Assembly (NCBI RefSeq): GCF_910592395.1
Contig: NC_088308.1
Location: 9,313,001-9,377,000, forward strand
Direction of reading: 5' to 3'
Length of the DNA: 64,000 nucleotides
Source: Lineus longissimus
Taxonomy: Eukaryota > Nemertea > Pilidiophora > Heteronemertea > Lineidae
Of the stretch, positions 11,153 through 24,699 are shown one piece after another. The position numbers and the translations under genes were made by a program. How positions within the stretch are numbered: position 1 is the first letter of the stretch; each line of letters begins with the position of its first letter. A model generated the notes under the pieces. It worked only from the letters and a program-made list of their open reading frames with translations. It did no database searches and had not been told where the DNA came from.

Positions 11153-14150
11153 AGGAGATTATAAGGATGATCCAACAATAATACTGGAGAAGAAACCCTG
11201 GCGTGCCTAGATATCGGAAAGCGTCAACCAGAATAGCTTATTTACCAATATTTGATGCGACTCAGCTCAGAGAGAAGTTTATTTGATTCTAGGTTCAGAT
11301 ATTAGAAAACAGTTGTTCTAGTACGTACGGGCGTTTGGGGGGCAAATATAAGGTATTTTATAAAAAGGGGTTATCCTGTACAGAACATTGTTATCCTTAA
11401 GTTGGTGCATAAATAATAGTAATTGACCAATTCATTTTTTCTTGATGTATGATGAAGATCGATGTAATTTTCACTCTGAAACATTTATATCTACATGTAT
11501 GCTGCAATGCAATGGGATGAACACGAAAATCGTACACCAAAGGGCTTCAGCAGTGGAAGGATTAAAAGGCTTCGATAGACGTAATCCGTACTTAGTATTC
11601 GCTATTGAAAGCTATGTATACTAGAGCATAATGTATGTTTATCTTTCAACACCAACAAATCACATACATTGAATTACAGCAAAAATTGATTATTTTATCT
11701 CGCTTATATTTGGTAGAATCCTAAAAGTTTCTAAGCTTGTGTACATTAGAAAGTGACGACTTTCGATAATGTTACAATCATGCTTCTCGATATTTCTTTG
11801 ATATGAGAAGACCCATTTATACCGTATTCATGTATTATAATTGCTTCTGTTTGCAATCTCGGAATACCCAACATCAGCAATGTATCATAGATCTCTTAGT
11901 AATGAATTATACAGTTGGAGTTGATTTTTTTCTAGTCGGGTATGGATAGGCGATGTTCTTTTGTCGGGTTGGCGATAGGTTTCGCCTTTTAAGATTGCGC
12001 GCTGATGGGATATTGATCGGGCAGTCATTCGCTATTGAAAATGTATACTCTCCATAATAACTAGACACTTTTTTATATTCTTGATACTCTACTGAATATT
12101 GAGAAGAATCCGACACCTATTACCGACATCATGCGGGGGCGTAGCTAGCGCGCGGGGGGGTGGGGGGGGGGGGGGGGTAGGCGAAATCATCAAAAATGCC
12201 ATTTTGACCAGCAAGTTGAATCATCATACGGAGAGCATGAATGTGTGTGAATTCATTAAGATGCGTGAATGTTAATGCACCTGTTTTGGTTAAATAAGGA
12301 TGGTCTTTAAATACAATCTTCGAGTCAAATCAATTAATAATGAACAATATACATTGTAGTACACACGTGTGATTGCCACTTTGCGTGAGAGAAAAAAGAG
12401 CGCCAATAAAACCGGCTATAAAACCGAATAATGATGATGATGATGCTGATGAAAATCGGCTTCTCTTCTTTTGCCAACAGTGCAGTCGCACGTACAGCCA
12501 CCAGGTCAGACACATCAAGTCTCATTGTCCGTAAAATGCCTAGAATACCAAATTATTTATGATTAACGTCACATATTTTTGAAAGATATTTAAAAACTTC
12601 CCGACTGTCATCCTGTCAACCATGGTATTCAAAAAGCGGAAACTTAAGATGGAAGAAAAATTACCGCCAATAGGCCGTGATTGTTTGCTTCTGATCCGTA
12701 TACGCGATACCCTTCGATCGCCATGGTAACCAAGATGCTTAATGACGCACGCGAGAAAATGTTTTAACATGCTCAATGTAAAAAATAAACCTCCATTGAC
12801 GGAAGCGAAAGCCATTAATGGTTTGAATGGAGGCCCCACATTAAAGGTTGTTGTTCACTTAATAAATTTAATGACTTATAAGTGATTTATGCATGATATC
12901 AAACCGAAGGGATGGCAACTTTGTTATTAATTGCTAAATGCCCTGTATTTCCCTCTAAGAATGCCGCTGAAATGGGGTGGCTTTGACAATGATTCGTATC
13001 CCCTATATGGCACGTCGTGTCAAAATAAAGGCACACGAAGGTCGGATTCTGTTGTTCTTACAAGAGCAATAATGGTCTCCTTTTCAAAAGCAGCTTTCTG
13101 AAAGCAATAAAAGATGGTGTGTTTGGAACTCTGTTTATTTTGTGATTCATAGGAAATATTAGCAATTTCATTATGGGAAAACATTTTTCTGTGATTCAAT
13201 ACATAACATTATCTATAATAAATCTCGGAGTTGGGCGCAGAGCACTGAGGAACGCATTTCAGCTTACTCCTTTGGTCGAATGACGGTGATTTTTCCAATG
13301 TGTGTTACTGTCACTGCTATCTTGCGGCTGCACCACCGAAACCAGGAATATTTGGGGATCTTCCAGAGTTTTTTAAGTGTTTTTTGCTCAGATATTTGTG
13401 ATTCTGTGACAACTCCATAGTAAACCACCCCGTGTTCATTTCCGAGTCAGCCGTGGATCGCGCATCTATCTGTCTTCGGTCATAACGATATGTGTTTGGT
13501 GAGAAGTCTCGGGGAATGCGACAATCAGCAGACCTTGGGCCAACTTGACGTCTAGGGGTAGTGACAGTGGGTGTTCAAAGAAATACTCAATTGACAACGC
13601 CCGTACCAGTACAACCCATCCGTAGGACGGGTACCAACTAGTTTGATATATTAGTCGTAAGAACTTAACGTCCAAAACCACCGTCTCATAATGTGCCAGT
13701 GCTTACATGTATTCTAATAATTATTACTAAACAATTTCCTTCACTCCACAAACTAATTTCGGGAGCCAATGCCAATTAGCATGTAAAATCGGCGATGAAA
13801 AAGCGAGTCTTGCCTTGCATTGGATTTTCGTGCTCAGCGTTTGTAATTGCCCCTCCCTGCTGTCGAGAGGTGGTGTCAAAACAACTTCGGTGTTATCACG
13901 GCGGATCCCTTGTGGCTTGCGTAATGACTGACTATGGTGGGCTCGTGCAAAGTGATTATGAATTCTAGTTGAAATCGCATTTTGTCTGATTAACCACAAT
14001 CGGATTACCTTGTTCAAAGGCGCACGAAATTAGATAATGAATGAAAGGAAATAGATTACTCATGTCTGCATTGGCTCACCGCATATCAGCAGCTGGTTTC
14101 TTTCTCGTCAGGATTGACGTTCAACAACAACTTGGCAACGCAAAAAGTTA
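11153..14150. other. No gene recognised
   Basis: Mostly unique sequence. A G-run block (about 12134-12180) follows the words GCGTAGCTAGCGCG, and a GAT trinucleotide run lies near 12430. A minus-strand open frame of 96 codons at 13727-14017 and others are unsupported by composition or domains. Confidence 0.5.
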
Positions 14151-14159
14151 GCCTTTACA

Positions 14160-16000
14160 ATTCTAATCAATAGGAACTTCTATACCAACACTCACTTGCT
14201 ATTTCAAAGACTATCATAATCAAACCGATTTTGTAAGTGAACTTAAATAGCATTTATTGCCATACAAAAAGAGCCGTCGTCTTCGGATATGACTGATGTA
14301 TATCCAATCACACAACACACAACAGTTGTACCACACTGCAGATAAACCAATCATTAAAACTGATAGATCCGGGCGAAACTTATTTTTTCGCATTTCCCCC
14401 AACATACCTGGGAATCGTTCAAAGCGATAGAACGGAGTGCTATGACAATTCCCGATCGAACAAAACATATTAATTCCATCCCATTCATCTTACCAAAGAA
14501 AGTCACCAAGAGATATTAATAACTAATTGCAGGTTCTATACCAGTTGAGAAAATATCAATAACTGACTCAAGATTCTATACCATATTACCAAGGAAATCA
14601 AGAATCAGCTGAACATATTGCATATTCTATACCAACTTTCTTACAGTGTTCCAACAAAAGAATTACAACTCAAATTGATTGCAGATTCTATGATAACTCG
14701 ATTCATATCTCATCGAAGAGGAACAATGTACCTAATAAACCGAGCTGGCGCGATATGATACCACATGTAGTGCTTCATACCGCAATATGCTCATGAACTC
14801 AAAATTAGAACTGTACAAAGACAAAGAACACTGCCTACGGGGATACATCATTAGTAGTGCCAGTCCCGACGAGAATATAATGAAGAAAGAAAATTTACCG
14901 CAAAAGCTGGCGTGCGACTGTTGTAATGAATTGAACATCGCGAGGCTAAATCGGGCGTGCTAACCCGGCGGCATATCAAAGGAGATCATTTCGTTGTCAG
15001 CTGAGTTACCGTAAAGGAAATATTTTTCTTCTTGTTATATTTCATTCAGTTCTGAGTGGCTTGTTTCCTGCTGATGTTCACGATTGGGAACTTGAGGAGA
15101 GATTGCAGGGTCTGTTCAATTCTCTTATCAAGGAAATCAAGTATTGATTGACAATGTAGATTTTTATAATAAACGAAAGTCAAGTTTTAGAAATGGCTGC
15201 AAATTCGATGCGAAATAGATCCTCTTGCCAGGAAATAAGTCTTACATGTATGACCGATAACTGATTGCCAATTCTATTGACTCTTCTACCCTCACCACCA
15301 GAAACCAAGAATTGAAACAAACAGAAGATTTATGCAACAAATGTTATCAACGGTTACCGAGAAAAGTCCAGGATAAGAACTGATGGTAAATTAATACAAT
15401 TTTTCTTACCAAAGCTTCAAGACTTAACTAATTACCAATCCTATACCAATCTTTCTTACGGTAAGAATTACACGTAGAACTTACTGCAGATTTCATGCCT
15501 TTCCTGTTACGACATGGATATCTTATCAATGAATGTTTATCAAGAATTGAAACTTTGCGAATTCTGTGACAATTCTCTTACCAATAAGAATTTAAACTGA
15601 GTGCAGATTCTATACCAAGCCTAGAACTGCTTGATAAGAACTGCTTGCAGATTCTTTGCCCATTCTCTTTCCAAGAGAAACGAAAAATGAGAGAACCGAT
15701 TGCGGATTCTAAGACGAATCGATCAATACCACATTGAAATGGAACAAGGAATTAAACCGAGCACGACTTCAAACCACTCAATTCTTGTGAACTCAAAATT
15801 ATAACTGAACAACAACAAAGTATACATAACCTGCAGGATACATGCATAATCAGTAGTGCCAGTGCTCCCTCCAAGAATATAATGAAGAAGCAAAATGGAG
15901 TCCGCAAAAGCTGGCAAACTGTTATGAATTGAACATAGCGCGAGGCAGCAGTGTATGACTGCTGCGCGAGGCTGTATCGGACGTGCTTACCCAGCGGCGC
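14160..16000. repeat. Ancient ~1-kb tandem duplication with degenerate ATTCTATACCA repeats
   Basis: The block at about 14735-14970 recurs at about 15725-16000. Shared words include TGAACTCAAAATTA, ATCAGTAGTGCCAGT or ATTAGTAGTGCCAGT, GAATATAATGAAGAA, CGCAAAAGCTGGC, GAATTGAACAT and CGTGCTNACCC. Between and before the blocks, the phrase ATTCTATACCA, followed by TCTTACCAAGGAAATCAAG-like text, recurs irregularly at least eight times. It looks like an old, decayed array with two surviving flanking duplicates. No coding function is seen. Confidence 0.55.
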
Positions 16001-16617
16001 AGAGTATTTTCCTCCAATCGACATGGGCTCAGTCGACGAATCATAAAACCTCACGATTGGTCAAAAGCCCAAAAGCTGCAATTGGGACTTTTATTTGTGT
16101 ATTTGCCTCTTTCATAAGATCCCAATAAGGTATCATATGTACTAGTATTTAACATCAGCATCGCTAATAGCTTCGTAAAAAAATTGAAAAGTGATGGTGT
16201 TTATTTTAAATTCAATTTTATCATTCCTATGAATTTATTTGTATGACGATCACATCGAGTGAGACAAACATAAAATACGTGTATGGCAACATATTCATCT
16301 TGCTACATTTTATTCATTTCATCATGTCAATTCGGAAAAAATTGCAGTCCTACGACACATCAAAGGAAACTACCATAGAATTACATTACGTCGTCAGTTG
16401 AGTAACGTCAAAGGTATACATCTACCCCGTTCGTTCACAATACTGTTTGTTCAACTATACCTACATCCTATTTCTAACGCCAGGCGTCGCCAATAATCAA
16501 TCATAATGCATGTCACATGCACGCATTTTCGTGCGTTATCTAATATGCAATGTTCTGCGCCAGATTAAAAATACAGTAAAATCACCTGTTATCGGTGGTG
16601 TTCCGAATTGTAGTAGG

Positions 16618-16799
16618 CCCGGTGTAACATCTGTGGTTGTTTCCCATGTGTCAGTGTTTCCAAACAATAGGCAGCTGGAGAGACCATGACTTTTCAATAG
16701 GGGGGATACACAGAAAAACTTGTCAATCTATCTTTTAGCGTTCCCAAACAATGAGGGGAAACACTCAAAAATAGAAACACTCAAAAACATTACACCGGG
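16618..16799. mobile_element. ~182-bp MITE, family 'CCCGGTGTAA', copy 2
   Basis: Ends are CCCGGTGTAAC and ATTACACCGGG. The interior is nearly identical to 8825-9005, with scattered substitutions only. It lies about 140 bp upstream of the relic coding region at 16939. Confidence 0.85.
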
Positions 16800-16938
16800 T
16801 TTTTAAGATATTTGTGGCCCAGAATAGGAGTATTATGTGGTTATGTTTGATTACATTGTGTGATCAGTGAAGCAGACCCAAATAGGCAATGACTGGCGTA
16901 TTGACCCTTTCAGTTTGCAGGGTACCTTCAAACTGACA

Positions 16939-17990
16939 ATGCGTCTGCACATACTCTACCTTCTCTTTAACTCTCTTCTGATCCTCTGCGTTGGAGAGAT
17001 GGACCCAGGAAACAATGAGAATGAGCCACGGGGACGTTTACCAAGACGGCATAACAGCCACTCTGATGTAGCCAGGCTGAGGCATGTCCCAGATAGTGAA
17101 ACCGTTATCGAACATGGTCATGTATGTGATGTTGCAGAGTACGCCAGGCGTTGTCGCCGTGCGGAGTCAAGTCTTAGTCGATGGATTACTAATAGAGACT
17201 CGTTGATGGAACAAGCGGAAATAATGCTGAATCAAGGCGGATTAGCGATAGAGGTCGGGGTTTGTGGCGTGAAGTTGAACAACGAGTTCATGAGCACTTC
17301 CTGTATAACCGCCATCGCGCTCTTCCTGTGTCTTTTGCAGATTTACTGCAGAATGCTGAACAGCAATTTCAACTTTGGTCGAATGAACTTGAACTGCAGT
17401 AGCATGATGAACTTAGCTTTAAAAGGCCAGAGCTATCTCACTTCAGAGCATCTGTTAGATTGGGTGCGCAATTATAGGACATCATCACGGACGGGGTTGG
17501 AGATTAGGGACAAACTGCAGCATTGGCTGCATGAAGTCGTTTTACCTTTCCTCGGTGATATCCAACCAGCTGAAAGGCTTTTGCTGCCGGATCAATTCCG
17601 GCCCCATATGGCTGATGATTTCTGCACACCCATTGTGGAAGAAGGCGCGTTAATTGATAACATCCAAGCTCGTTGCACTTCGCTATTACTGGACCTTACT
17701 ATTATGCGTTCATTTAAGACAAATGCAAGACGACACTGGAAGGAATGGAAACTATAAAATACCCTGGCTGATGGTGCCTGTGGTCGAATAACCTTACAGT
17801 CTGTTTTGGACATCAAGTCGTGAACGGAATGACATTCTTCCAGCATCAGCAGTAAATGCCTTTCAGGTGGCTGGATTAACACCAGATGAAAATGGTCAAT
17901 TCCGCAACATTGCTGACCTTCAGAATCCTCAACCACCAGGTGAAAAATCGTATGTGTGCAGCTGGCATAAGACAGAAACTTTACTCAGAT
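16939..17990 (+). pseudogene. Decayed coding relic, family not recognised
   Basis: An ATG at 16939 opens a frame that starts MRLHILYLLFNSLLILCVG, signal-peptide-like, and reads to a TAA at 17755-17757. Several segments read as sensible protein in different frames. The first frame is convincing at about 17040-17250 and again at about 17430-17750, with EHLLDWVRNYRTSSRTGLE and the DQFRPHMADDF region. Between these (about 17257-17400) the better-looking text is in another frame, containing LWREVEQRVHEHFLYNRHRA and ADLLQNAEQQFQLWSNEL. After the TAA the same frame continues as TLADGACGRITLQSVLDIK. It then shifts once more to a third segment containing NAFQVAGLTPDENGQFRNIA, which closes at about 17990. 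This pattern of one stop and at least two shifts indicates a decayed gene or transposon protein. Introns are an alternative for some junctions. I cannot assign the family. Confidence 0.5.
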
Positions 17991-19437
17991 TATGAATCAT
18001 GATGCTGTTCAAATAAACGCAAGTTGATTGTTAGTGGAGATAAAACATCCTCTTGTCAATTCGTGTCACTCTGTGTGTGCTGTGATCACATTTCAGTACC
18101 AACTACACTCCACAACCTTTCTTTACAATCACAGTTCATCAGTTCAAAAGAAGTACCTTTGCTTACACATAATCGACTATACCCACCCCCATCATGGGCC
18201 TCAAATACCTTCCAAACTACTACAATTCTGAGCACCATCAATAACATGTGATTTTACTATATATATTTGAGAGTATGCGCCATGTTCTAATTCGCTTGGC
18301 AATGCATAGGGGTACCGAATGATTTAGTTTATGTCGTATAAAAGCACTCTAATAGCTGCTCGATAAACTCGAATATCTATAATACTTATAATGCTACATT
18401 CTAAATCCGGCGTGATCTACGTACGTAATAATTACAATGTACTTAGCCCACGACCTCCTAAACACTTATCTATCCAACCCCTAGCTAATGTTGCTTTTTC
18501 ATGTCACAAAATGATCCCTTACTTATGTAAAAGTCATCTAAGCTGCTAGTAATGTTAGGCTAAGGCGGTATTACACACAATACAAGTTAATGCCTCAATA
18601 ATCGTAAATATAGAAGATCATAAGCATAACCTTTGATAATTACGCCCTGTCGCAAAAAGCACATAAAGGACCGTTAGGACCTCATATCACGACGAATCAC
18701 GAAAATCAACAGGGGCATGCTCATGGGTGCTTTTTTGGCAAACCAATTTTCAAAAATGGCATTTAGTTCTGGACAAAGGCAAGGCGGCCGCCCAAATTGG
18801 TGACAGCACGCAAACTGGGAATGCTTTGCCTGACAGGTTACCGCGAGTGTGTTTAACCGATTTCGTATTGCATGATTAAAAGCTTTTCATGTTAGCATTT
18901 AATGCAACACCAGCTTAATGGACTTGGTGAAGTTCCCTGCTGCTGATCTTTGACGTGTCGGAGCGTGAATGGAACCCTTGTTCTTCCCTACAATGGTTTC
19001 CATGCGCACCACGGATGGCACACTGTGACATTCAATGCCTCCTCTTGAACGGGAACGTATAATGAGAGTGTCTCTGGGATTATAGACCATTCAGAATCAC
19101 TGCAACATGTTTTCTATTTTGTTTTGCTTCGAAGTTTGGTCAGAACTTACAATTTTCCTTCTGACATTTCATTTTCAAGCAATGAATCCACAAGTTGTAA
19201 CGCCCCTATTGACATGATTGCGTTTGGTTAACATGGTTAATGTTCTATCTATTCACGTCATTTTACATTTGATAAAATGTAGTTATAAATTAGTGGTAAA
19301 ATATCACATTGACAAAATCAATTGCTCAGTAAATCTAATTTAAATAGACGCTATCTGAGAAGACAAAAAAGAACGCATTTACACAATCACACTAAATAAA
19401 GGTCTTTGCACTTTGAAAAACAACTGATCGGGTTTTT
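17991..19437. other. No gene recognised
   Basis: AT-rich unique sequence. Open frames at 18024-18251 and 18899-19090 are unsupported. Confidence 0.5.
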
Positions 19438-19577
19438 CAGCGGGGGCGTTTTCGCAAAGCCCCCGGAACGTCCGAGTCAACGCCTTTCGCATTGTTCGAC
19501 TTCGATATCAGGAAGTCAAATAATAAAATTAGGCACTCACGTTGGCGTTTCGGGGGAAATAGCGAAAACTCTCTATA
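19438..19577. mobile_element. ~140-bp MITE, family 'GTTTTCGC', copy 1
   Basis: The left end contains GCGTTTTCGCAAAGCCCCCG. The right end contains GGCGTTTCGGGGGAAATAGC and then GAAAACTCTCTA. The arms are inverted copies of each other, and related ends occur at 25175-25298. The left end has diverged, so its exact boundary is uncertain. Confidence 0.55.
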
Positions 19578-22500
19578 ATAACGATATACGCAAATTTTGT
19601 TAGGGTTTTTCCATTTCTCTGAAAAACCTTGGTTATTTGGGTTGGCTGGAAGTGTTGTTCAAAAGTTCAAAAACATCTTATTTAAGAGTGCAGATTATTT
19701 AACATGAACCAGAGTAAACAAAAACTTCGCGATCCAACATCCGAATGAGCAACTATGAATAAAATTATTGGAACCAGCTGCTTGTTGCATGGCGTTTGCC
19801 TTCGCCATGTTACATTTAAACAAATCCATAAGGAATAGAAAGTTTCACTGATGAAGCAAATATGACAAAAGGCATGCAAAGCAGATTGTTCCGTGATGTC
19901 TCCATGTCTCTGTGTGATGCGTGGAATGAGGCTTGTGGTGCCATCATCACGCACTCATGCCGATTGGCGTTCGCTACTCATTTGCTTTCGGCAACCACAA
20001 GACGCGGGTATGCACATGAACGTCCAACGACATTCGTGAGACTAAGATCAGGATACCACATCATGAAACTAAGCGCTTTCAGGTATTTGAAGGCTGATGA
20101 ACACATTCTTAACTGAGATATTTGAATTGGTTAGAAATGATAATGCAAAATGGCCGTTAGGAGAACTCGCCGCCCTATGGTTCCTTTACTCATGTCAATA
20201 CCAACTTTCTTGCATGTAGGTTTCCTGACTTGTTCAGACGTACGTGTACTGTACGTCTTCAGCAAAGGGTACGTCTGGGCTACCTTTCTCCACAACCCCA
20301 ATTTTTCGCATTATTAGACGGTTTCAACTTTAAAGTTAGTTTCAAACGCAGCTATTGGATGACGGCTGAATTTATTCGAGTCGAAATCACAATCATGCAA
20401 TGTACATTCGACTGATATTGGATACTTTTCGCTTATCATTAGTAAAAAAGCGAACATCTTAAATGTCGATTTAAATATCTGTTTAAATCAAGAACCGACA
20501 CATAGTCACTATAATTGTTATTTTGTCCGGATACAGTCAACTTGGCAGATTTCACGAATAACTGACATCTACGAAAATAAAATCGTAAAAAGATATTTTT
20601 TTATTGTGAAAACCGAAAATGTCTTCGTAAGCCCCCAAAGTCGCAATTTTAGTATCAAACTTCGCTATTTTTATCTGCCTGGCACAGAAATGATTAAAGC
20701 ACAGACTAACAGATCTCAATCCAGAGTGTGACACCACTTCACCTTGAGGTGTAGGGAAAGGGAAAGGGTACTCTGAGATGGGTGTACTCTAACCAGATAC
20801 CAACTAGCGACATGTCAAGATACACAATATCAATAAGAGGTAGGATTCCCCCAGGCAACATAAAAGAGGTCGATCAAGTTTAGCTGGCCCGGGCACTATG
20901 TCGTTTGGTCAAAAATGTGGTTGAATCATTGATATAAAGTGAAAGTAAAAGAGAAAGCGAAAGCGAAAGTGAAAGGGAAAGGGAAAAAAAAGTGAGTAAG
21001 TCAAACTTCTTGTTCTACAACTTTTTTTAAGTGTCACCGGCAAACAAAAGGTGTCTTTATGACGGCCTGGCCTTTTACACTTGCTTGTGATCCGTTGAAT
21101 GGCTGCCTGTTCTAAAATGATGAAAAATACTTTCGTCTAGATGTACAAAGAAGGCCTTAAAATAACTACTTGCGATTTTTCTGCTGAAAGCCAGGGGGAG
21201 TAATAAGCACCAGTTGTCAATGACACAGGCATTGGGATTCAAAGGACAACATCTCAAGAAGGCTATCACAGTTGCTTAGGTAAAAACCCTAGAGAAAACG
21301 CTATTGCCCGCAGCATGAATGAGGAGCCTACTTTACAGGAACATCAATGACTCTGGACATGACAAGGATCGGCTTAAAATGTTGCGGCGCAGCCAGACAA
21401 GTACAAGCAGAAATAGAACAGCGATGTTCTGAACAGCAACAATTGCCGTCATAAGCTTTGATACCTATATTAATGACCTTCTGGCCTTTTTACCGGTGGA
21501 GTGTTTTATCGATGTCAGTCACTTCTAATGGGAAGGCTTTTAGACACTTCAGTCAAGAGGCACCATTCAAATTCTCAGCCATCAAAGGTTGATGTTGGTC
21601 AAAACCTCACTTATATTGCTCGGGGGAGTTGCTCGTATTCCGGTATTATAATGGCACTAGGAATTAAAAGTATCTAGCTCTCATCCCCCTCTCAGCGGAC
21701 AGAATGAATAAAGTGTAGGCGTTTTGTGATAGTGGTCTCTATTGTTTCCGGAAGATAATGCATTTGATTATATTGTGCAGTCAATTCTCGGCGCATTTCA
21801 AAACAAATACATGGTCCATTACCATTAGAAGGTATTAGTCGTATCAGTAGATACACAATGAAAAGCACTTTTATTTGTCATATCTAATTTGATATAGTTT
21901 CCATGAACTGCGCCTATAGTCAAGATAGCAGATCACACTATTTATTGTCATCATTTAAAAGTTATTTTCAAATATTACTGTTAAATGAGATACACTTTGG
22001 CACATTGAATAAAGAAATTACCGATTAACCCTTCTACTGATTGATAAATGGTGTTGCTACTTTTTATCTGCAAGCGTCATTCGCCACCACTGACGGATTG
22101 GTGCCAATTCTGATCATCGGTCTAATGGTCTTTTGCAAAAGCTAACATCTCAGTTTAAAATTCTCCTTTGGCTAACACTACCTGCAAAGATGAATCTTGA
22201 TCATGTGTTCAGCTTTTGATCAATATGTGAAGTTGGATCGTCAAAAGCACTACAAGGAACATCGGATTACGAGGCCGAACTCGGTACCCCGTACCACCAC
22301 ATCTCTAAAATATTTATCGGGTCCTCAAATCAAACAAAGGGCCAACTATGAAGAAGAAAACGGTGTAACTGATATTTGTTTCAAAATATGAAATCAGTGG
22401 AATCACATTCCCTCAATTCAGAGCCCAATCCACTGGTAGGAGGCATTTTTCTCTAACTTTTCCTGATCTATCCAAAAAGACTCCGACATTGTCCGACTTT

Positions 22501-22954
22501 TCACTGAAAGGTCGGATTTTTAAAAAACCAGTGAAAAATATTAGGGCTTCCCAGAATAGAGCAATAAAGATAATGTTGTTAATGAGGTGATCCCCATCTA
22601 ATTTCGCTAGAACTTCAAACCCAAAAGCATTCAGAACTCTTTCAAAACGAAGTGAATTCCAATTTCAAGAGTGGGAGTCTGTTCTTTTGTTTTCTAGAGA
22701 ACAGCCTCCCAGGTTTCAAATAGACATTCACTGATATTTTTAAGAAGTTTTAATTGCTATAGGATTTCATGTCCTTGCCGAAATGTTGGCACCTATGGTC
22801 AACCCTTAATAACATGAAATCCCTATCGAGCTCGATAAATGGATCTTGCGAATTTGGGACCTCAATTGTTTGTCAAGATGGGTGACCATATCGGTCAACA
22901 CCTTTCACCAAAGGGCCTCGCTGTATAGTATTACAGTACCGAAAAGTCCCACAG
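19578..22954. other. No gene recognised; purine-rich hexamer patch at ~20938-20990
   Basis: Over 3 kb without a recognisable gene. A GAAAGN-type purine run (AAAGCGAAAGCGAAAGTGAA core) lies at about 20938-20990, and a shorter GGGAAAGGGAAAGGG occurs at about 20755. The minus-strand open frame at 19682-19954 and others lack domain support. Confidence 0.5.
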
Positions 22955-24396
22955 TCAGTTTTGCATGAAGCCTATATAACAGGTATACAATAACAGTAGA
23001 TCAATCAGAAACCAATGACAAATGTTCACATTTACATTCGCAGACCAGTGGATTATGTCTTTATTTGCACAGAGCAAACATGAGAAGTGAGTAATCTCCT
23101 GTGAGAGAACTCTTATCAGAGACGTGGACAATGCTGGCATTTGAATCTGAAACGATTTCACTCTCTCCAAATACATGTGTTTGCGACTGACAAATATCAA
23201 AGTTGATTGTGCAAAAGCATAACGCTTGAATTGACTACATGTAGTTGGCTGTTTCGGACGGACAATGTCGCAAAACTGCGGTTCGTGAGGATGTGGTGAC
23301 CGGGTACCAAACCAAGCTGAAACACGTAATTCCTGCCATATAGCGCCTCGGACGACGTACATACCCGAAGATTGTTCCACTATTTAAACTGAAACCGTGC
23401 GTGCAAGTTTTCCTGGAAAGTATCTGCAGTTTAAAAGGAACTCCTCCCTGTATTCCGGTTGTGACTTCTTCCCCAAAGACCGATTTTGGACGAATTGAAC
23501 CCACTGAATCTTCTCCCGTGCAGCACAGCAGTGATAAGAGTGGTATGTTAACTCTTCCACTACAAAAGCGGCCACTGGTCTCAGCGAGTCTTTACTTTTG
23601 AGCGAACAGGAAGAGGTTTGGTACATTTTCACACCCCAAAAATTGCGCTTTTGTGGAAAGGGGCCGGGGGGGGGGGGGGTAGGTAAGTTTTCTTCAGGTC
23701 TAATCGTGAAGTTGAATCTAATAATGAGGACATCGATATCGTCCGAATACCATTTCGTTTAAACTCGTGTTCCCACTGTTGAATGGCAATCAATCGCACC
23801 TCGAAGACACCATGACAACGAGGACGTCAAGGTGATCAGGAAAGAACATAAATCAGTCTTACCTCAGACGAGTTTCGTCTGGTTACTAGCAATAATACTC
23901 CCCCGAGTAGCATACTAAGTCGTATCCAGGGATTTTTTAGCGGTAGAAGTCCATTCTGGCCTTTTTTGTCACCGCCATCATCATCCTACATGCAATTGTT
24001 GGCTTGGAAAAGTAAAACGAGGCAAAACTTGCCCCTGGTAATGTTCTTTTTCTCACACTCCGCACGAGAACACAATGGAGTTGGCTTGCCTTTCCCGGGG
24101 CTAGAACCCCGTAATTTATGTAGCGAGTCCAACGATGGAAGGATGGAAGGAAGTGCGATTTTAGGCCAATTCTGAAGCCGTTCGCCCGCCGTTTAGGGGA
24201 CATGTTCTTTTCGACAATTGTGTAATTTACGTGCTCCAAGATGCACTTTTGTGCAAGGGGTGTTTCCGTCTTAAAATACACTGGAAATACACGTCAAGTA
24301 CAAATTTACAAGCCTATAGGGATTACTTTTTGGTAATTTGATCCAAGAAACGAGAACACTCAAGAATATTATAAAACCGGAATGAAATTGGTTGGT
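22955..24396 (-). other. Overlapping minus-strand open frames, coding status unresolved
   Basis: Several minus-strand frames (22955-23380, 23235-23504, 23384-23632, 23937-24281) overlap one another. Two of those covering 23235-23632 compete for the same bases, so at most one is real. None shows a recognised domain. A G-run lies at about 23665-23680. They are recorded because more exon-like frames follow immediately at 24400-25610. Confidence 0.2.
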
Positions 24397-24399
24397 TAA

Positions 24400-24648
24400 A
24401 CACAGCGTTAATGCCATAACACGTTGATACAGAAGGTTTGCGAAAACCCATTGGTAATTTCTGTGTTCATAAGATAGTTGTTGTTTCCACTGGACCTCAA
24501 TATTGCAGTACACAGATACGCCACCCTGAATACCCTTGATGCATTCGGTAAATGACTGAGAGGGAAACCATGGTTGTTGCCGCCAAAGACGCACCATTGC
24601 TCCGAAATTCAAAATAGTCATTAATTGTAATAAAACAGCAAATATCAT
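24400..24648 (-). CDS. Candidate exon, unknown protein
   Basis: A minus-strand frame from ATG at 24648 begins MIFAVLLQLMTILNFGAMV, which is hydrophobic and signal-like. It continues with WRQQPWFPSQSFTECIKG and a GGVSVYCNIEVQW stretch of ordinary globular composition. A strong acceptor-like tract (TTTCCCTCTCAG) lies inside this frame at about 24558-24569, so the true exon might start there rather than at the ATG. A second frame over the same bases is also open to a stop. The product is unassigned. Confidence 0.25.
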
Positions 24649-24699
24649 TTTTCACTTGTTCCTTTTTTATTGAATCTATAAATAAGAAATGAACTGCAT

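Noticed and set aside
17592-17936. Minus-strand 114-codon frame
   Set aside because: It overlaps plus-strand relic segments that have better protein character.
24040-24140. Hairpin CGGGGCTAGAACCCCG resembling a tRNA T-arm
   Set aside because: No D-arm, anticodon arm or A box at the right distance on either strand.
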